This document shows positions 50,121 through 63,007 of a DNA stretch of 64,000 nt, in pieces (position 1 is the first letter of the stretch; each line of letters opens with the position of its first letter). The stretch is from positions 1-64,000 of the forward strand of contig QANZ01039296.1 of the NCBI GenBank assembly GCA_003254925.1. Reading direction: 5' to 3'. The notes below the pieces were generated by a model. It was not told the DNA's origin and did no database searches. It saw nothing but the letters and a program-made list of their open reading frames with translations. The stretch comes from Chamaecrista fasciculata. Lineage: Eukaryota > Streptophyta > Magnoliopsida > Fabales > Fabaceae. The position numbers and the translations under genes are program-made.

Positions 50121-50914
50121 GATATCACCATCTCTAGGTGATCATGTCTGAGTGTATATATGTGCATACATATATCACTGTCGGAACATCAGTGGGGATC
50201 CAATCCCATTTGGTGTCTTCCTGTCTCCACAGGGTGACCACCAATCACACCTCAGACACAAGTTTTACGGTCTGCGTCTCCACGCGACCAACCCTTTTGT
50301 TGTAGAATCAGCAATCATGCTCTCTGCTTGGAAACTCTTTCCAACTCACGATGCTATTTGTTCAGGAGAAACACGTATCCATACTGCGATTTTATCTTGG
50401 TAGGTTTTGGAAAACGGGCACCTGTGTAACTCTTACACATTTTTCCACCATAATCGAAGATTTCATCCTTAGTTATTCCTAAGCACTCAAGGATGCTTAT
50501 GACAGCGGTACATGGATCCTCACCAGGGTCTTGTTGGAATCGGCTTGTCACATTCAGGGCAAACGACACATCCGGTCGAGTACAAGCATGATGGATCCTA
50601 TTGTCGAAGCATAAGGGATGTCACTCATGCGCCCTTGCTCAACAAGTGTCTTGGGACACTGTTTCTTGCTCAGGGTCAATCCTTGATTCATCGACATGAA
50701 TCCCTCTTGGAGTCTTGCATACTGAACACCTTCAGTACCTCATCCAAGTCTGTACTCTGACTCAATCCAAGAAGCCTACAAGATCTATCTCCATAGATCT
50801 TAATGCCTAGAATATAGACAGCTTCTTCCTTCATTGAAAAGATTTCACAACCTCTAAGGTTGGAACATTATTTCCAATGCGCAATATGTCATTGACATAT
50901 AGCACCAAGAACAC
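50121..50914 (-). pseudogene. Copia Z2 RT C-terminus and altered RNase H
   Basis: On the minus strand 50760-50914 is the RT fingers/palm end. The catalytic motif reads YVND instead of YVDD. 50471-50760 carries the CPKT/IGSIM block. 50302-50470 is the start of RNase H. From 50301 down to about 50152 the RNase H core is replaced by sequence also found in the two internal regions of X and Y. It is non-functional. Confidence 0.85.
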
Positions 50915-50919
50915 AACTA

Positions 50920-53215
50920 TGATGGAGATTGTGCCCTAGCGCCAATCATTTTATAAATATGTTGTGAACATATTAATTAATTTATAGAGATAAATTAATG
51001 GTTATCATATTATTAGCATGTTTACTATGATAACAGTCCGTGATTAATTATAGGATAATTAATCTAAACTGTCCCTGGTCGCTCATTCAAGTGGGAACTT
51101 GAAATGAACTAAGACCAGCATGACCTCGGTGCATAGAGATGCATGCACTAGATGCTGGTACGAGAGTCATGGTGCAATTACGTAAGGAGTTAGGAGTTGC
51201 TGGACTGACCCGGAGAATCCTGCATGGGTTTTAGTCATCAGCTAGTTTCTCCTGTACACTTGTCACGATGCCCTTAGACCTGAGGTCTTCATTATTCCGG
51301 CGTTGTAGTTGTCAGACTTTGGCTTAGTCTAACGTTACCCGTAGCAGGGTAGCCATAAGGGCTAAGTACGAGTTTGGTTGATTACCGTGCTGAGGAATTT
51401 GGACTGACCAAAATTGGGATTTTGTTCCCCATTAGATGGGAGATATCTTACTGGCGCCCTCGATGAGTCTGTCCAGGAAATGCGTGGCCACGCTAGGATA
51501 TGGGACTTACTCAAGGAGATCGAGAAAGTAAAGGTTTGGATCATGGATGACTTTCCTGTGCCTGATCCATAACCAAGATATCGCAGAACAATAGGGTCGG
51601 TGCCATGGAGGTACGAAGGTTAAAATCGGTTTTGGTAACAAACGATCACTCACATGTTTTGGGTAGTCATGATGGCTTGCTAGAGTCCGCTCACGACTTG
51701 TAGGACATGGGGATGACCTACTGCCAACTTCACGTGGGGCCTGCTGGGTCACACACGAGCAGGATTAGAACACACTTTATAAGGGACACGAATTAGGGTA
51801 ATTCGTGGGTCACTCCGGTGACCTAATTTAAGACACAGAGGAAATGTCTGGGACATTATATCTTGTCTTAAATTTTCTACAGTTTAAATAATTGTTAAAT
51901 GACAAGACATTAAACTGTCCCAGACATTTCCTCATGAGGTTGAATTCAAAAGTTAAGACTTAACTGTCTGTGTCATAATATAAAACATTATGTCTTGTCT
52001 TAACTTTTGAATTCAACCTCATGTCTTGTCTTTATTAAATATTAGGAATAATAAATCAAATAAGGTTCCTAAAAGTTAAGAAATTATTGATTTATAAAAT
52101 TCCCTAATATTGGCATGAGGGTGGCGCCTCTTTGATGATTTTTATTAATAAAAATGTTTTATTAATTTAAGTCATGAGGTTGAATTCAAAAGATTTGATA
52201 GAGATATCAAAAGATTTGAATTCAAAAGATTTGGTGATTTAATTAATAAAAATGTTTTATTAATTTAAGTCATGAGTTTGAATTTGAATTTGAAATTCAA
52301 GATTTGAATTAAGATATTGGGGTAATATTTTAATTCAATAAAGAATTTAAATTCAGAATTCAAAATTTGAATTAAAGATATTATGGTAATATTTTAATTC
52401 AAAAACATTGGGATAAAATAAATTGGTTATGACTTCCTAAAAGTTAGGAGTCATTTTTTATTTATAAAATTCCTTAAGAATAAGAGGGAATAGGCGCATG
52501 GTTTTGAGATTTTGGGAGATTTGATTTTCCAATTTGAATCTCAAAAGATTGCATTTGAATTTGAATTAAGATATTAAGGTAATATCTTAATTAGAAATTC
52601 AATTCATAAAATCATATTATTATTGTAATCTTATGGTTTTAGAATTATAAAATTCCCTAATTATAATTATAAGCCTAAGGTGCTAGGCGCCTAGGTTATA
52701 TGAGAGATCAAGTGCAATTTTGTCTTCCTCCTTGTAGAGAGAGAGTGCAAAAATCGCCACCTCCATAGCTAGAGGGGGAGAAAATTCGATTTTCCTAAAG
52801 AGTTAGTGAAAATTCGAATTGTTCTACTTTTAGGGTTTTGAGAGAAGAATAACAAAAGGAGTTTTGTTGCTGTCTTCTGCTCTGTTGCGCCACCTAGCTT
52901 GGATTCAGAGAAGGAGTTCCTGAGTTCAAAAGCTGTAGATTCAATCCCGAGTTTCTTTGGAGAAAGAAGCAAGGAGGCTAGCACCTCGTGTTCGGGAAAC
53001 TGTTCGTGTGGATTACCGGTGGAGGAAGGACGTGGAAATGGACTTCAAGACTCGCCAAGTTCAACCATCCAATTGAAAGCTTGAGGTATAACACTTTCCA
53101 TATCTGGTTTTAAATTCAACTAGTGGATCTCAGGGTGGGATTTTCATGGGGAGCGCAAGTTTTTTTATTTACCGTTTGCTTCCGCTGCGTGTTTTCCCCG
53201 GGGATTTCCCAACAC
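50920..53215 (+). repeat. Chimeric LTR (long LTR family, copy 8)
   Basis: It starts TGATGGAGATTGTGCCC and ends GATTTCCCAACA. The first 479 bp align without indels and almost without change to the 3' LTR at 58985-59463. Beyond that point the two diverge sharply, and this copy resembles the copy-2 subfamily instead. It contains a private inverted repeat at 51933-52023. Confidence 0.85.
51933..52023. repeat. Perfect 27-bp inverted repeat inside the chimeric LTR
   Basis: 51933-51959 and 51997-52023 are exact reverse complements around a 37-bp loop. The arm sequence contains 'gttgaattcaaaag', also present as a direct phrase about 160 bp downstream in the same LTR. This suggests a local inverted duplication. 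Confidence 0.9.
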
Positions 53216-54538
53216 ATAGATCATCATGATAGGCTGGGATTCCCTGTTCCACCTGAGTTTGCCACTAGTATAATCCTGTGCTCACTGCCTAAGAGCTATG
53301 AATCGTTCGTCAAAAGCTTCTATAGGAGAGGAACAGAGAAGACAGTTTCTGAGTTGCATGGAATGCTCAAGTCAGTTGAGGCAACCCTGATTCAGAAAAG
53401 GGAAAGGAAATTGAAGGGCAAAGAAAAGATGAAGGGAATCGAGCTGGATGGTGAGACCAAGCCAGAGGACGACCCATATCAATCACCTTCCAAGAAGGCA
53501 AAGCCCTCAGAGGAAGTATCTTGTGCTTTCTGTCAAGTGTCAGGACACGCGATGAGAAAGTGCAAATACTACTGGGAAGATCAAAAGAAGAATAAGTGCG
53601 TTATGCACTCTACTTCAGGTATCTTTGTTAATGTTCTTTTTCTACTTAAACCACTTAAGTATTGGATACGATATGTGGTTCTCACATTTGATGTGCAGGG
53701 TCTATAGAGATAGATCTCGAAGGCTTCTTGGATTGAATCAGAGTACATACTTGGATAAGATACTGAAACGATTCAGTATGCAAGATTCCAAGAAGGGATT
53801 CATACCAATGAATCATGGATTAGTCCTGAGCAAGAAACAGTGTCCTAAGACACTTGTTGAGCGATGGCGCATGAGTGGCATCCCTTATGCTTCGGCAATT
53901 GGATCCATCATGTATGCCATGTTGTGTACTCAACCTAATGTGTCGTTTGCCCTGAGTATGACGAGCCGGTGCCAACAAGACCCTGGAGAGGGTCATTGGA
54001 CCGCTGTCATAAACATCCTTAAGTAGAACTAAGGATGAATTCTTGGTTTACGATGGAATTGATGTGTAATTCGTTACACAGCTGCCCGTTTTCCAAACCG
54101 ACCAAGATGTTTTAAATCGCAGTCTAAATACGTGTTTTTCTCCTGAACGGTAGCATCGTGAGTTGGAAAGGTTCCAAGCAGAGCATGATTGCTAATTCTA
54201 CAACGTAGGGTTGGTCGCGTGGAGACGCAGACCGTAAAACTAGTGTCTGAAGTATGCTTGGTGGTCATCCTGTGAAGACAGAAAAGACACCAAATGGGAC
54301 TGGGTCCCCACTGACGTTCCGACAGTGATATATACATTCAGACGTTATCACCTTGAGATGGTGATGTCAAGATATGTAAAGTAGCATACGAGGATAAAGT
54401 TGCCAATCCTCTTACAAAGCCCCTAGCATGGGTCTTACATGAAAGTCATGTAATGTCAATGGAGATTTGACACATTAATGGTTGTTCTTAGTGTAGGAAC
54501 AGTTTGATTAATGATTGTACCTAGTGCAAGTGGGAGTC
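53216..54538 (+). pseudogene. Internal region of nested Copia Y: gag fused to RT/RNase H
   Basis: It begins mid-gag. A CCHC zinc knuckle, C-x2-C-x4-H-x4-C (CAFCQVSGHAMRKC), is intact at about 53520-53563. After the start of protease (about 53697) the sequence jumps directly to the end of RT (IYRDRSRRLLGLNQS), so integrase and most of RT are deleted. It continues through the CPKT and IGSIMYAMLCTQPNVSF blocks. The RNase H core is replaced at 54206-54338. The polypurine tract directly precedes the LTR at 54539. Confidence 0.88.
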
Positions 54539-56700
54539 TGTTGGAGATTGTGCCCTAGGGCCAATCATTTTATGTATATGTTTTGAACATATTGATTAAT
54601 TTATGGGGATAAATTATGTTGTTATCATATTATTAGCATGTTTACTATGATAGCGTCCTTGATTAATTATATGATAATTAATCTAGAACTGTCCCTGGTC
54701 GATCTTTCACGTGGCAACGTAAATGAACCAAGACTAGCATGACCTCGGTGTATGGAGATACATGCACTAGATGCTTCTCGAGAGTCATGGTGCAAACATG
54801 TAAGGGTTACAAGTTGCTGGACCGACCCGGAGAGTCCTGCATGGGTTTAGTCATAAGCTAGCCTCTCCTGTAGACCTGTCACGATAGCCTTAGACCTGAG
54901 ATTTTGACTATTCCGGCATTGTAGTTGTCAAACTTTGGCCTAGTCCAACGTTACCCGTTGCTGGGTAGCCATACAGGCTAGGTACGGGTTTGGTTGATTA
55001 CCGTGCAGAGGAATGTGGTTGACCAAGATGAGATTTTGTCCCTCATTAAGATGAGAGATATTTAACTGGCGCCCTCGATGAGTATGTCCAAGAAAATGCG
55101 TGGCCACGCTGGGAATGGGACTAACTCAGGGAATCGAGAAAGTTGTGGTTTGCATTATGGATGACATTCCCATGCCTAATCTATGACCAAGATATCGTGT
55201 GACAATAGGGATTATGACAAGGTGGTATTTAGGTTAAGTCGTTAACGTTAAAGCGATAACTCGCGTGTTTTGGGTAGTCAAGATGGCTTGCTAGAGTCTG
55301 CTCTCGACTTGTGAGTCATAAAGATGGCTTGCTACCAACTTCACGTGAGGCTTGCTGGGTCACACATGAGCAGGATCAAGATGCTATTTTTGGGACACGA
55401 ATTAGGGTTAATTCGTGAGTCACTTTTATGAAACAATTTAAGACATAGTTAAATGTCTTAGGACATTAAATCTTGTCTTAAATAAATATCTATGATTGTG
55501 GTATTTAAAATTGTTGGACAAATTTAAATATATATATTAATTGTTAAATAGTTTACAATTAAATTCTTGTTTAAAATATTAGGGAATAATAAATTAAATA
55601 AGTTTCCTAAAAGTTAGGAAATTATTGATTTATTAAATTCACTAATATTGGGGAAACAAGAGATGAGGGTGGCGCCTCTTTAATCTTAATTTTATTAATG
55701 AAAATGTTTTATTAATTAAATAAAGATGACAAGGTTTGAATTTTGAATTCAAACAATATCTTTTTGAAAAGATATGGGATTTGAATTAAAAGATATTAAA
55801 GTAATATTTTTATTCAATATTGTTAGGAATTAGTTATAACTACCTAAGAGGTTGGGTTGCTATAGAATTCCTCCAAGACTCTAAGAGGATGGCGCCATAT
55901 CTTGTTACTTGGAGTGCAAGATTTGATCTTGCATTTTAAGTTTAAAGATATGGGCAAATTCGATTTTATAATATATAATATTAAAGTAATATTTAAATTA
56001 TAAAATCAATTCCTCATGACTCATTCCAACCAATAGGATTTGAGCAATGAAGATTTGATCTCAAGATTTGATTTTGAGTCTCAAATTTAAATTGCCACCT
56101 ATTGATTTTTGAATTATAATATTAAGTTTGATATTATAAATCAAAAGATATATTGATATATTTTAAGATATTCAATATCTTAGAGATTTACTAATTGGAT
56201 TAGGATTCCCTAAGATTAGGAATGAGAAGACTATAAATAGGAGGCGTAGGCGCCTAACACAACACACATCAATTCTTGGTGAGACTGAGAATTCGCCTAT
56301 TGCCCCATTGAGAGTAAAAATTCGCCAAGTCTTAATATTGTGAGAGTGAGTCGATTTTCTTGAAGAAAGAGAGTTAGACCTGCACCTGATAATATTAGTA
56401 CATCCTAATCAATCTTGAGGATCAAGAGAGTTCCCGTATTCACTTGGGAAGAAGTGAAGGAGGCTAGCACCTAGGCATCTGCCAAACTGCTCGTGTGGAT
56501 CACCGGTAGAGGAAGGACACTCGGAGTGGACTTCTCAAATTCGCAAACACGATAAGTCTCCGATTGAAATATAGGTAAACATCTTTACTTTCCTGGTATA
56601 AACATAATTAGTGGATCCTGGAAGGAATCACAGAGTTAGCATATTTAATCAAGTTTTTTTTTATTTTCTTTCGCTGCACTCCCTCTGTGATTTCCCAACA
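54539..56700 (+). repeat. 3' LTR of Copia Y (long LTR family, copy 9)
   Basis: It starts TGTTGGAGATTGTGCCC after a polypurine tract and ends GATTTCCCAACA. A TATA box is at 56232-56239. The next bases (CATTT) are mid-protease of element X. Confidence 0.9.
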
Positions 56701-58984
56701 CATTTTTCTCCTTATAGAGATAAGGAAGATTTTATGTGTAAACATTAAAGATTAGTTTCTATTTTAATAAAGTAATGTTTATTTTCTTATGTGATTTGAA
56801 AATGTATTCATTATGTCTTAAACTAGAAACAATAACAATATTTATAACATTGATAGAAAGAAGGGATTTAGATTAGCGAATCTAATCCCGTACACTTTTG
56901 GCAATTGTCATTTTGACCATACAAACGAGAAACGCCTTGAGAAGCTTCATATAGATGAACTTCTAAAGCTCACATGATTATGAATCATATGATGCTTGCA
57001 AGTCTTGTTTAAAATGGAAAGATGACAAGTGACATTCCTCTACTGACCGCAGTAATAGAATGTCTGACTTTTGGGAAACAGACATAGTTGATGTATGTGG
57101 ACCCATAAGTATTTGAGCTAGAAGTAATAACTCTTACTAACCGCTTCAAAAGGCTAGATCTACGGCTACCTTTTGAAACACAAGTCAGAGTCTTTTGAAA
57201 TAGAGATTTCAAAGAGAAGTAGAGAATTATCTAGACAAGAAAATCAAGTTACTCGATTCGATCGAGGGAACAAGGATTTGAGTCAAGAGATTGTTAATCA
57301 TCCTAGAAGTTGTGAGATAGTCTCACAATTTGCTCTTTCTAAAACCCCATGGGAGATGGTGTTTTGAGAAAAAGTATCAAACCCTATAGGATAAGGTTTG
57401 ATCTATGATGAGTCCAATTGATCTTCTGCCAACCTTTAAAGGGTGTGCTCTTGAAGCTGCTGACTTCACACTTAACCGCTTCGTCTAGGAGACGCTATAT
57501 ATGATATGGTATGGGAAGAGTCCCATAAATGTTTTGTCTCAAATTTTGAGGACGTCAAGTTTATAATAAGCCAAGAGCAGATTATAAACTGTCTTCAAAA
57601 CCCTCAAGTATGTGCTTGTGGAATACCCTAAGAAAACAAAAGGGGGTATCAAGTCAACTGCCCACCTGATTACAAAGGGTTTGTAAGTCAGAGGTGAATA
57701 CCTTTTAGAAAGGGATTCTTGTTTCCAAAGGAAACAGTGGGAGTAAGATGAATCTTGAAGGAGTTCAAGATCCATAAGACACTTGAGTGGCGTAGACGAA
57801 AATTAGAGAAGATCTGCAAGGAGTTGTGGAAGCTCCTCTAAAACATAAGCACAACGAAGTTCTGATAGAACACGTTCTCAGTTTCAAAGATAGGGATCTT
57901 TGATCACTGAGAGCAGGGATGTGCTGCTCAAGGAGCGTGGTGAGCCCGCCACCTATCGAGAAACTTTTATTATTGTTTGATAAAGATGTCAAAGAAGTTT
58001 GGCTTCTTGCAAAAACCTTGATAAGTCCTGTGTTTACAAGAAGGTTAGTGGGAGCACGATTGAATTCTTGGTGCCATATGTCGTTGACATATCGCTAGTC
58101 GAAAGTGACATTACTATCTTAAGGATTGCGAATCTTAGATGAGTAAATCACTCTCGATGAAGGAAAAGAAGTGGCCTATAGTGTAGGCAACAAGAATGTA
58201 TGGTGATAGATCTTGGAGACTTCTTGAATTGAGTCAAAAGTACATTCTTGGATAAGATACTGAAGGAGTTCAGTATGCAAGATTTCAAGAAGAGGTTCAT
58301 GCCGATGAATCAAGTTTTGGTCCTTAGCGAGAATCAGTGTTTCCTGAGACACATGATAAGCAAAGGACACATGAGTGGCATCCCTTATGCTTTGGCAATA
58401 GGATCCATCATGATGTACCAGACTCAATATGACGTTTGCCCTATGGATGACGAGCTGTGACCCTGTTGAGGTTCCCCAAGAAGTTGTCATTAAGATCCTT
58501 GAGTACTTAAGAAGCACTAAGGACAAAATTCTTGGTTTATGGTAGAATTAATGTGTAAAGTGTTACACAAGGCCCTGAAAGTGTATTCCCTGAAAGTGGT
58601 GATCGTAAAGTTGGAATGGTTCCAAGCAGAGTACGATTACTAATTCTACAAAGAATGGGATAGTCGCGTGGAGACGCAGACTGTAAAACAGGTGTTGAGG
58701 CATGCTTGGTGGTCAGCCTGTAGGACAGGAAGACACCAAATGGGAAGGAGTTCCCCACTGATGTTCCGACAGTGATAAGCACTCAGACAAGATCACCTAG
58801 AGATGGTGATATTAAGATATGAAAGATAGCAGTCGAGGATGTTTTGCCAAATCCTCTGAAGGAAACCCCAGCACAGGTCTTACATAAGTATTATGTAATG
58901 TCAAGTGGGAATTAGACACATTAATGGATGTTCCTAGCGTAGGAACAGTTTGATTAATGATTGTACCTAGTGCAAGTGGGAGTT
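56701..58984 (+). pseudogene. Internal region of Copia X: protease to RNase H, decayed
   Basis: About 56880-57020 is GAG-pre-integrase (WHCHFDHTNEKR-like, then C-x2-C-like). 57090-57400 is the integrase core in shifting frames (VDVCGPIS, then EVENYLDKKIK, then EVVRSHNL-like). 57500-57780 is the integrase C-terminal region. 58020-58530 is RT, with the catalytic motif changed to YVVD. The RNase H core is replaced at 58652-58782. Many stops; certainly dead. Confidence 0.85.
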
Positions 58985-60536
58985 TGATGGAGATTGTGCC
59001 CTATGGCCAATCATTTTATAAATATGTTGTGAACATATTAATTAATTTATAGAGATAAATTAATGGTTATCATATTATTAGCATGTTTACTATGATAACA
59101 GTCCGTGATTAATTATAGGATAATTAATCTAAACTGTCCCTGGTCGCTCATTCAAGTGGGAACTTGAAATGAACTAAGACCAGCATGACCTCGGTGCATA
59201 GAGATGCATGCACTAGATGCTGGTACGAGAGTCATGGTGCAATTACGTAAGGAGTTACGAGTTGCTGGACTGACCCGGAGAATCCTGCATGGGTTTTAGT
59301 CATTAGCTAGTTTCTCCTGTACACTTGTCACTATGCCCTTAGACCTTAGGTCTTCATTATTTCAGCGTTGTAGTTGTCAGACTTTGGCTTAGTCTAACGT
59401 TACCCGTAGCAGGGTAGCCATAAGGGCTAAGTACGGGTTTGGTTGATTACCGTGCTGAGGAATATGGTTGACCAAGATGGAATTTTGTCCCTCATAGAGA
59501 TGGGAGATATTTAACTGGGCCCCTCGATGAGTCTGTCCAAGGAATATGTGGCCACACTGGAAATTGAGACTTACTCAAGGAATCGAGAAAGTTGAGGTTT
59601 GGATTTTGGATGACTTTCCCATGCCTAATCCATGACCAAAATATCGTAGGACAAAAAGGGATCTAGACAAGGTGGTACTGAGGTTAAGTCGTTTCGGCGT
59701 TAAACAATAACTCACGTGTTTTGGGTAGTCGTGATGGCTTGCTAGAGTCCGCTCTCGACTTGTGAGTCATAGGGATGACTTGCTGCAAACTTCACGTGGG
59801 GCCTGCTGGGTCACACACGAGCAAGATATTATTGTAATATTATAATTAGGAATTCAAGTCCTAAAATTATGATATTATTGTAATCTCATAATTTAATAAT
59901 TTGATAATCATATAATTTAGGGATTCCCTAATTATAATTATCAAAACCTCAAACCCTATATATAGATGCTAGCTAAAGTCGACTTTAAGCAAGACTCATG
60001 CACTCTTGAGAATTTCGACTTTCCTTAGCCAATTCACAAGAGCAAAATTCGATTTTGGCTTTTGGTGAAGAGAGAGAGAAATCACAACCCTAGCTTTCCT
60101 AGAGAGAGAAAGTGGCACAAACCTAAAAGGAGTTTTAGGGTTTGTGACAAGGTTGTGTGAGATCAAGAATAAGATTCTTGATCATAGGCGCCATCTATTC
60201 TTGGAAGTTCAAGAATTGTTCTTGAACTCAAGAACACCGTAGATAAGGTCCCTGATTCACTTGGAGAAGTGAAGGAGGCTAGCATTTAGGCATCTGCCAA
60301 ACTGTTCGTGTGGATCGCCGGCGGAGGGAGCACACTCGGAGTGGACTCCTCAGCATCGTGGACACAAAAGTCGCCGATTGATTTGGGTAAAATTCTAGTC
60401 CTTATACTGATACAGATCCATATAGCGGATTCATTGGGAAAGAAGTCGCTATGTGCCTTGTTTTATTATGTTTTGGTTTAAATTTTTAAATTTATATCCG
60501 TTTCCGCTGCGTTGTGTGCATGGCGATTTCCCAACA
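58985..60536 (+). repeat. 3' LTR of Copia X, internally deleted (long LTR family, copy 10)
   Basis: It starts TGATGGAGATTGTGCCC after the polypurine tract and ends CCCAACA. About 59823 jumps from the conserved core to near the TATA region, a deletion of roughly 600-700 bp. The distal half resembles the copy-4 subfamily. A TATATATA box is at 59957-59964. Confidence 0.9.
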
Positions 60537-63007
60537 AACTGTGCTCCCACTAACCTTCTTGTAAACACAAGGTTCGTCAGCGTTTTGTAAGAAGCCAAAC
60601 TCTTTGACTACCTCATCAAAACGATGATTCCAACTCCGTGATGCTCGCTTCAATCCATAAATGGATTTCCAAAGCTTGCACACCTTTACTGGTTCCTCTG
60701 GATATACAAACCCCTTGGGTTGTATCACATACACATCCTAGGGCAGCCTTCCTCTAAGGAATGCTATTTTGATATCCAATTGCCATATCTCATAGGCAAG
60801 TAGGATCCTAATGGTCTTGGCCATTGCAACAGGGGAAAAGGAAAACCCTTTGCAACTGTCCTAGCCTTGAAGACATTGACATTGCCATCTCAGCCTTCAT
60901 GGCTTCAACCCATTTCTTAGAGTTGGGATCTACGATGGCTTCTTGATAGGTGGTGAGCACACCATGCTCCGTGTGCAACACATCCCTATTTTCAGTTACG
61001 AGAAATCCCCATCTCTCTGGCTGGAAAACGTGTCCTATCAGACCTTCGTGGTCCTTGTGTCATTAGAGGAGCTACCACAACACCTTGTGGTTCTTCTCTA
61101 GTTTCCGTCTGCGCCTCTGAAGTGCTTTGTGCATCATGAACTCCTTCAAGATCTACCTTACTCCCACTGTTTCTTTTGGAAACAAGATCCTTCTCTAAGA
61201 AGATCAACTTCTGACTACAAACTCTTTGTTGTCAGATGGGCAATAAACATAGTATCCCCTCGTTTCCTTGGGGTACCTTACAAGCACCTTTTGGGAGATA
61301 GTTTATCGTTTGCTTAACGTAAACTTCACACCCCCAAATTTGAGATAAGACACTATGGGACTCCTCCCATCCATATCTCATATGGTGTCTTCTCAACTGC
61401 CATAGACGGAACACGGTTAAGTGTGAACACGACAGCTTCTAAAGCATATCCTCAAAAAGGATCGCGGAAGATCAATTTGACTCATCATAGATCGAACCAT
61501 ATCAAAAAGAGTTCGATTCCTCCTCTCGGAAACACCATCCCCATGGGGTCTCAGAAGGGGTAAGTCGTGAGACAATCTCACACCTTCTAAGATGATCAAC
61601 AAATTCTTGACTCAAATACTCGTCTTCTCGATCGGATCGAAAGACCTTGATTTTCTTGTCATGTTAGTTCTCTACTTCACTTTGAAATCTCTATTTCAAA
61701 AGACTCCGACTTATGCTTTAATAGGTAGCCCAAGTCAAACCTATTGTAGCAGCTAGTAAGAGCAACCACCTCTAGCTTGTGTACTCAAGGGTCCACATAC
61801 ATCACCATGTATGATCCCCAATAAGTTCGATGCCCTCTCACTGTGGCCAGTGAAAAGCGCCTTTGTCATTTTTCCAAGTAAGCAAGATTCGCAAGCATCA
61901 TATGATTCAAAATCAAATGAGCTTAGAAGTCCATCTCTATGGAGCTTCTCTAGGCATTTCTCGTTTATATGGCCTAAACAACAATGCCAAAGGTATATAG
62001 GATTAGATTCGCTAATCTTAATCCTATTCGTATCAATGTTATAGATATTGTTATCATGTTAACGTTCAAGTCTCAAGATGCAATGATTACCTTGCAAATC
62101 ACCATAAGCAAGTAATCATCATCTTAATAAATCGAACACCATTATTTTTAGCTAACACATGCAAAATCTTCCTTATCTCATAAGAAAGAGAAACATTGGT
62201 TGAACCTTAAAAAAGGTATATGATAACAATAAGTTAAGCCCAGAGGGCAAAACAAGCTCGCATGTTCCTACAGCAACAGTAGCAACCCTTGCTCTATTGC
62301 CTACTTGTAGGTCCATCTTGTTTTTGTCCAGCTTTCTACTGTCTCCAAGACCCTTCACATCAAATGTGAAAACCACATGCTATATCTGATACCCAAGCGG
62401 TTATAGTAGACAAGTGAACGTCTATAACGAATATACCAGAAGCAGAGATCTTATCTCTCCTTTTATTCTTTTGATCTTCCCAATACAATTTGCAATTTCT
62501 CAAATGGCAAATTGCATCCTTTGAAAGCCTTGCCTTCTTGGTAGGTAGTTGGTTAGGCTCAGCCGCTGGCTTGGTCTCACCAAACTCGGCGTCTCCTTTC
62601 CTCTTTCCTTTGCCCTTCCCTTTCCCCTGATTCTAGAACGTTTCCTTGAGATGTGTGACCATCTCTACAGCCGACAATATTCCCTTGTTCAACTCTTGAA
62701 CTATTGTGGCTAGCATCAAGGCAAGTAACGTCCACAGAGTCATTGAAGTGCTTCTCCAAGCAATTCTCTATGCTCTTGGAGCATTCTTGGGATGCTCTTC
62801 AGGGGAGGGATTTCTAGGACATAAAATTTCCTTCGTTGGATGAGAGCAAATCTCAAATTACAAGACCAATCTAGGAAGTCAGCAGCTTCCTTCGTTGGGT
62901 GAGAACAATTCTCAATTACGATACCAGTTAAGGAATTTTGTCCTAGACAACTTGTCCTTCCCAAGGACAGATCGCAGTGATAGTGATGAACTATTGTTTG
63001 TTGCCAT
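60537..63007 (-). pseudogene. Copia Z2 gag, protease, integrase and RT N-terminus
   Basis: On the minus strand, gag starts at the ATG at 63007 (MATNNSSSLSLRSVLGKDKL-like). It soon meets a stop caused by a 59-bp internal duplication. 62460-62760 is a basic gag region with a damaged zinc knuckle (only C-x5-C left). 62173-62376 is protease (VFTFDVKGLG-like). 61860-62000 is GAG-pre-integrase. 61417-61800 is integrase (GDGVSERRNRTLFDMVRSMMSQ-like). 60992-61207 is the linker to RT (PRRSDRTRFP). 60537-60980 is RT up to the point where X is inserted. Multiple frameshifts. Confidence 0.88.
62828..62943. repeat. 59-bp tandem duplication in Z2 gag
   Basis: Two diverged direct copies start 'ttccttcgttgg' at 62828 and 62887. 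They add a second copy of a gag segment and shift the frame. Confidence 0.8.

Larger units (their letters stand above)
50920..60536 (+). mobile_element. Copia element X with nested Y, inserted in Z2
   Basis: A plus-strand insertion in the RT of Z2, flanked by AACTA (50915-50919) and AACTG (60537-60541), a target duplication with one change. It contains three LTRs: 50920-53215, 54539-56700 and 58985-60536. Between them lie two internal regions, 53216-54538 and 56701-58984. The first LTR's 3' end abuts mid-gag, and the second LTR's 3' end abuts protease. Both are insertion junctions, not normal element structure. Confidence 0.85.

Noticed and set aside
53123..53215. Start of the gag frame inside the LTR
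   Set aside because: The frame begins in the LTR by chance. The gag homology starts only after the LTR end at 53215.
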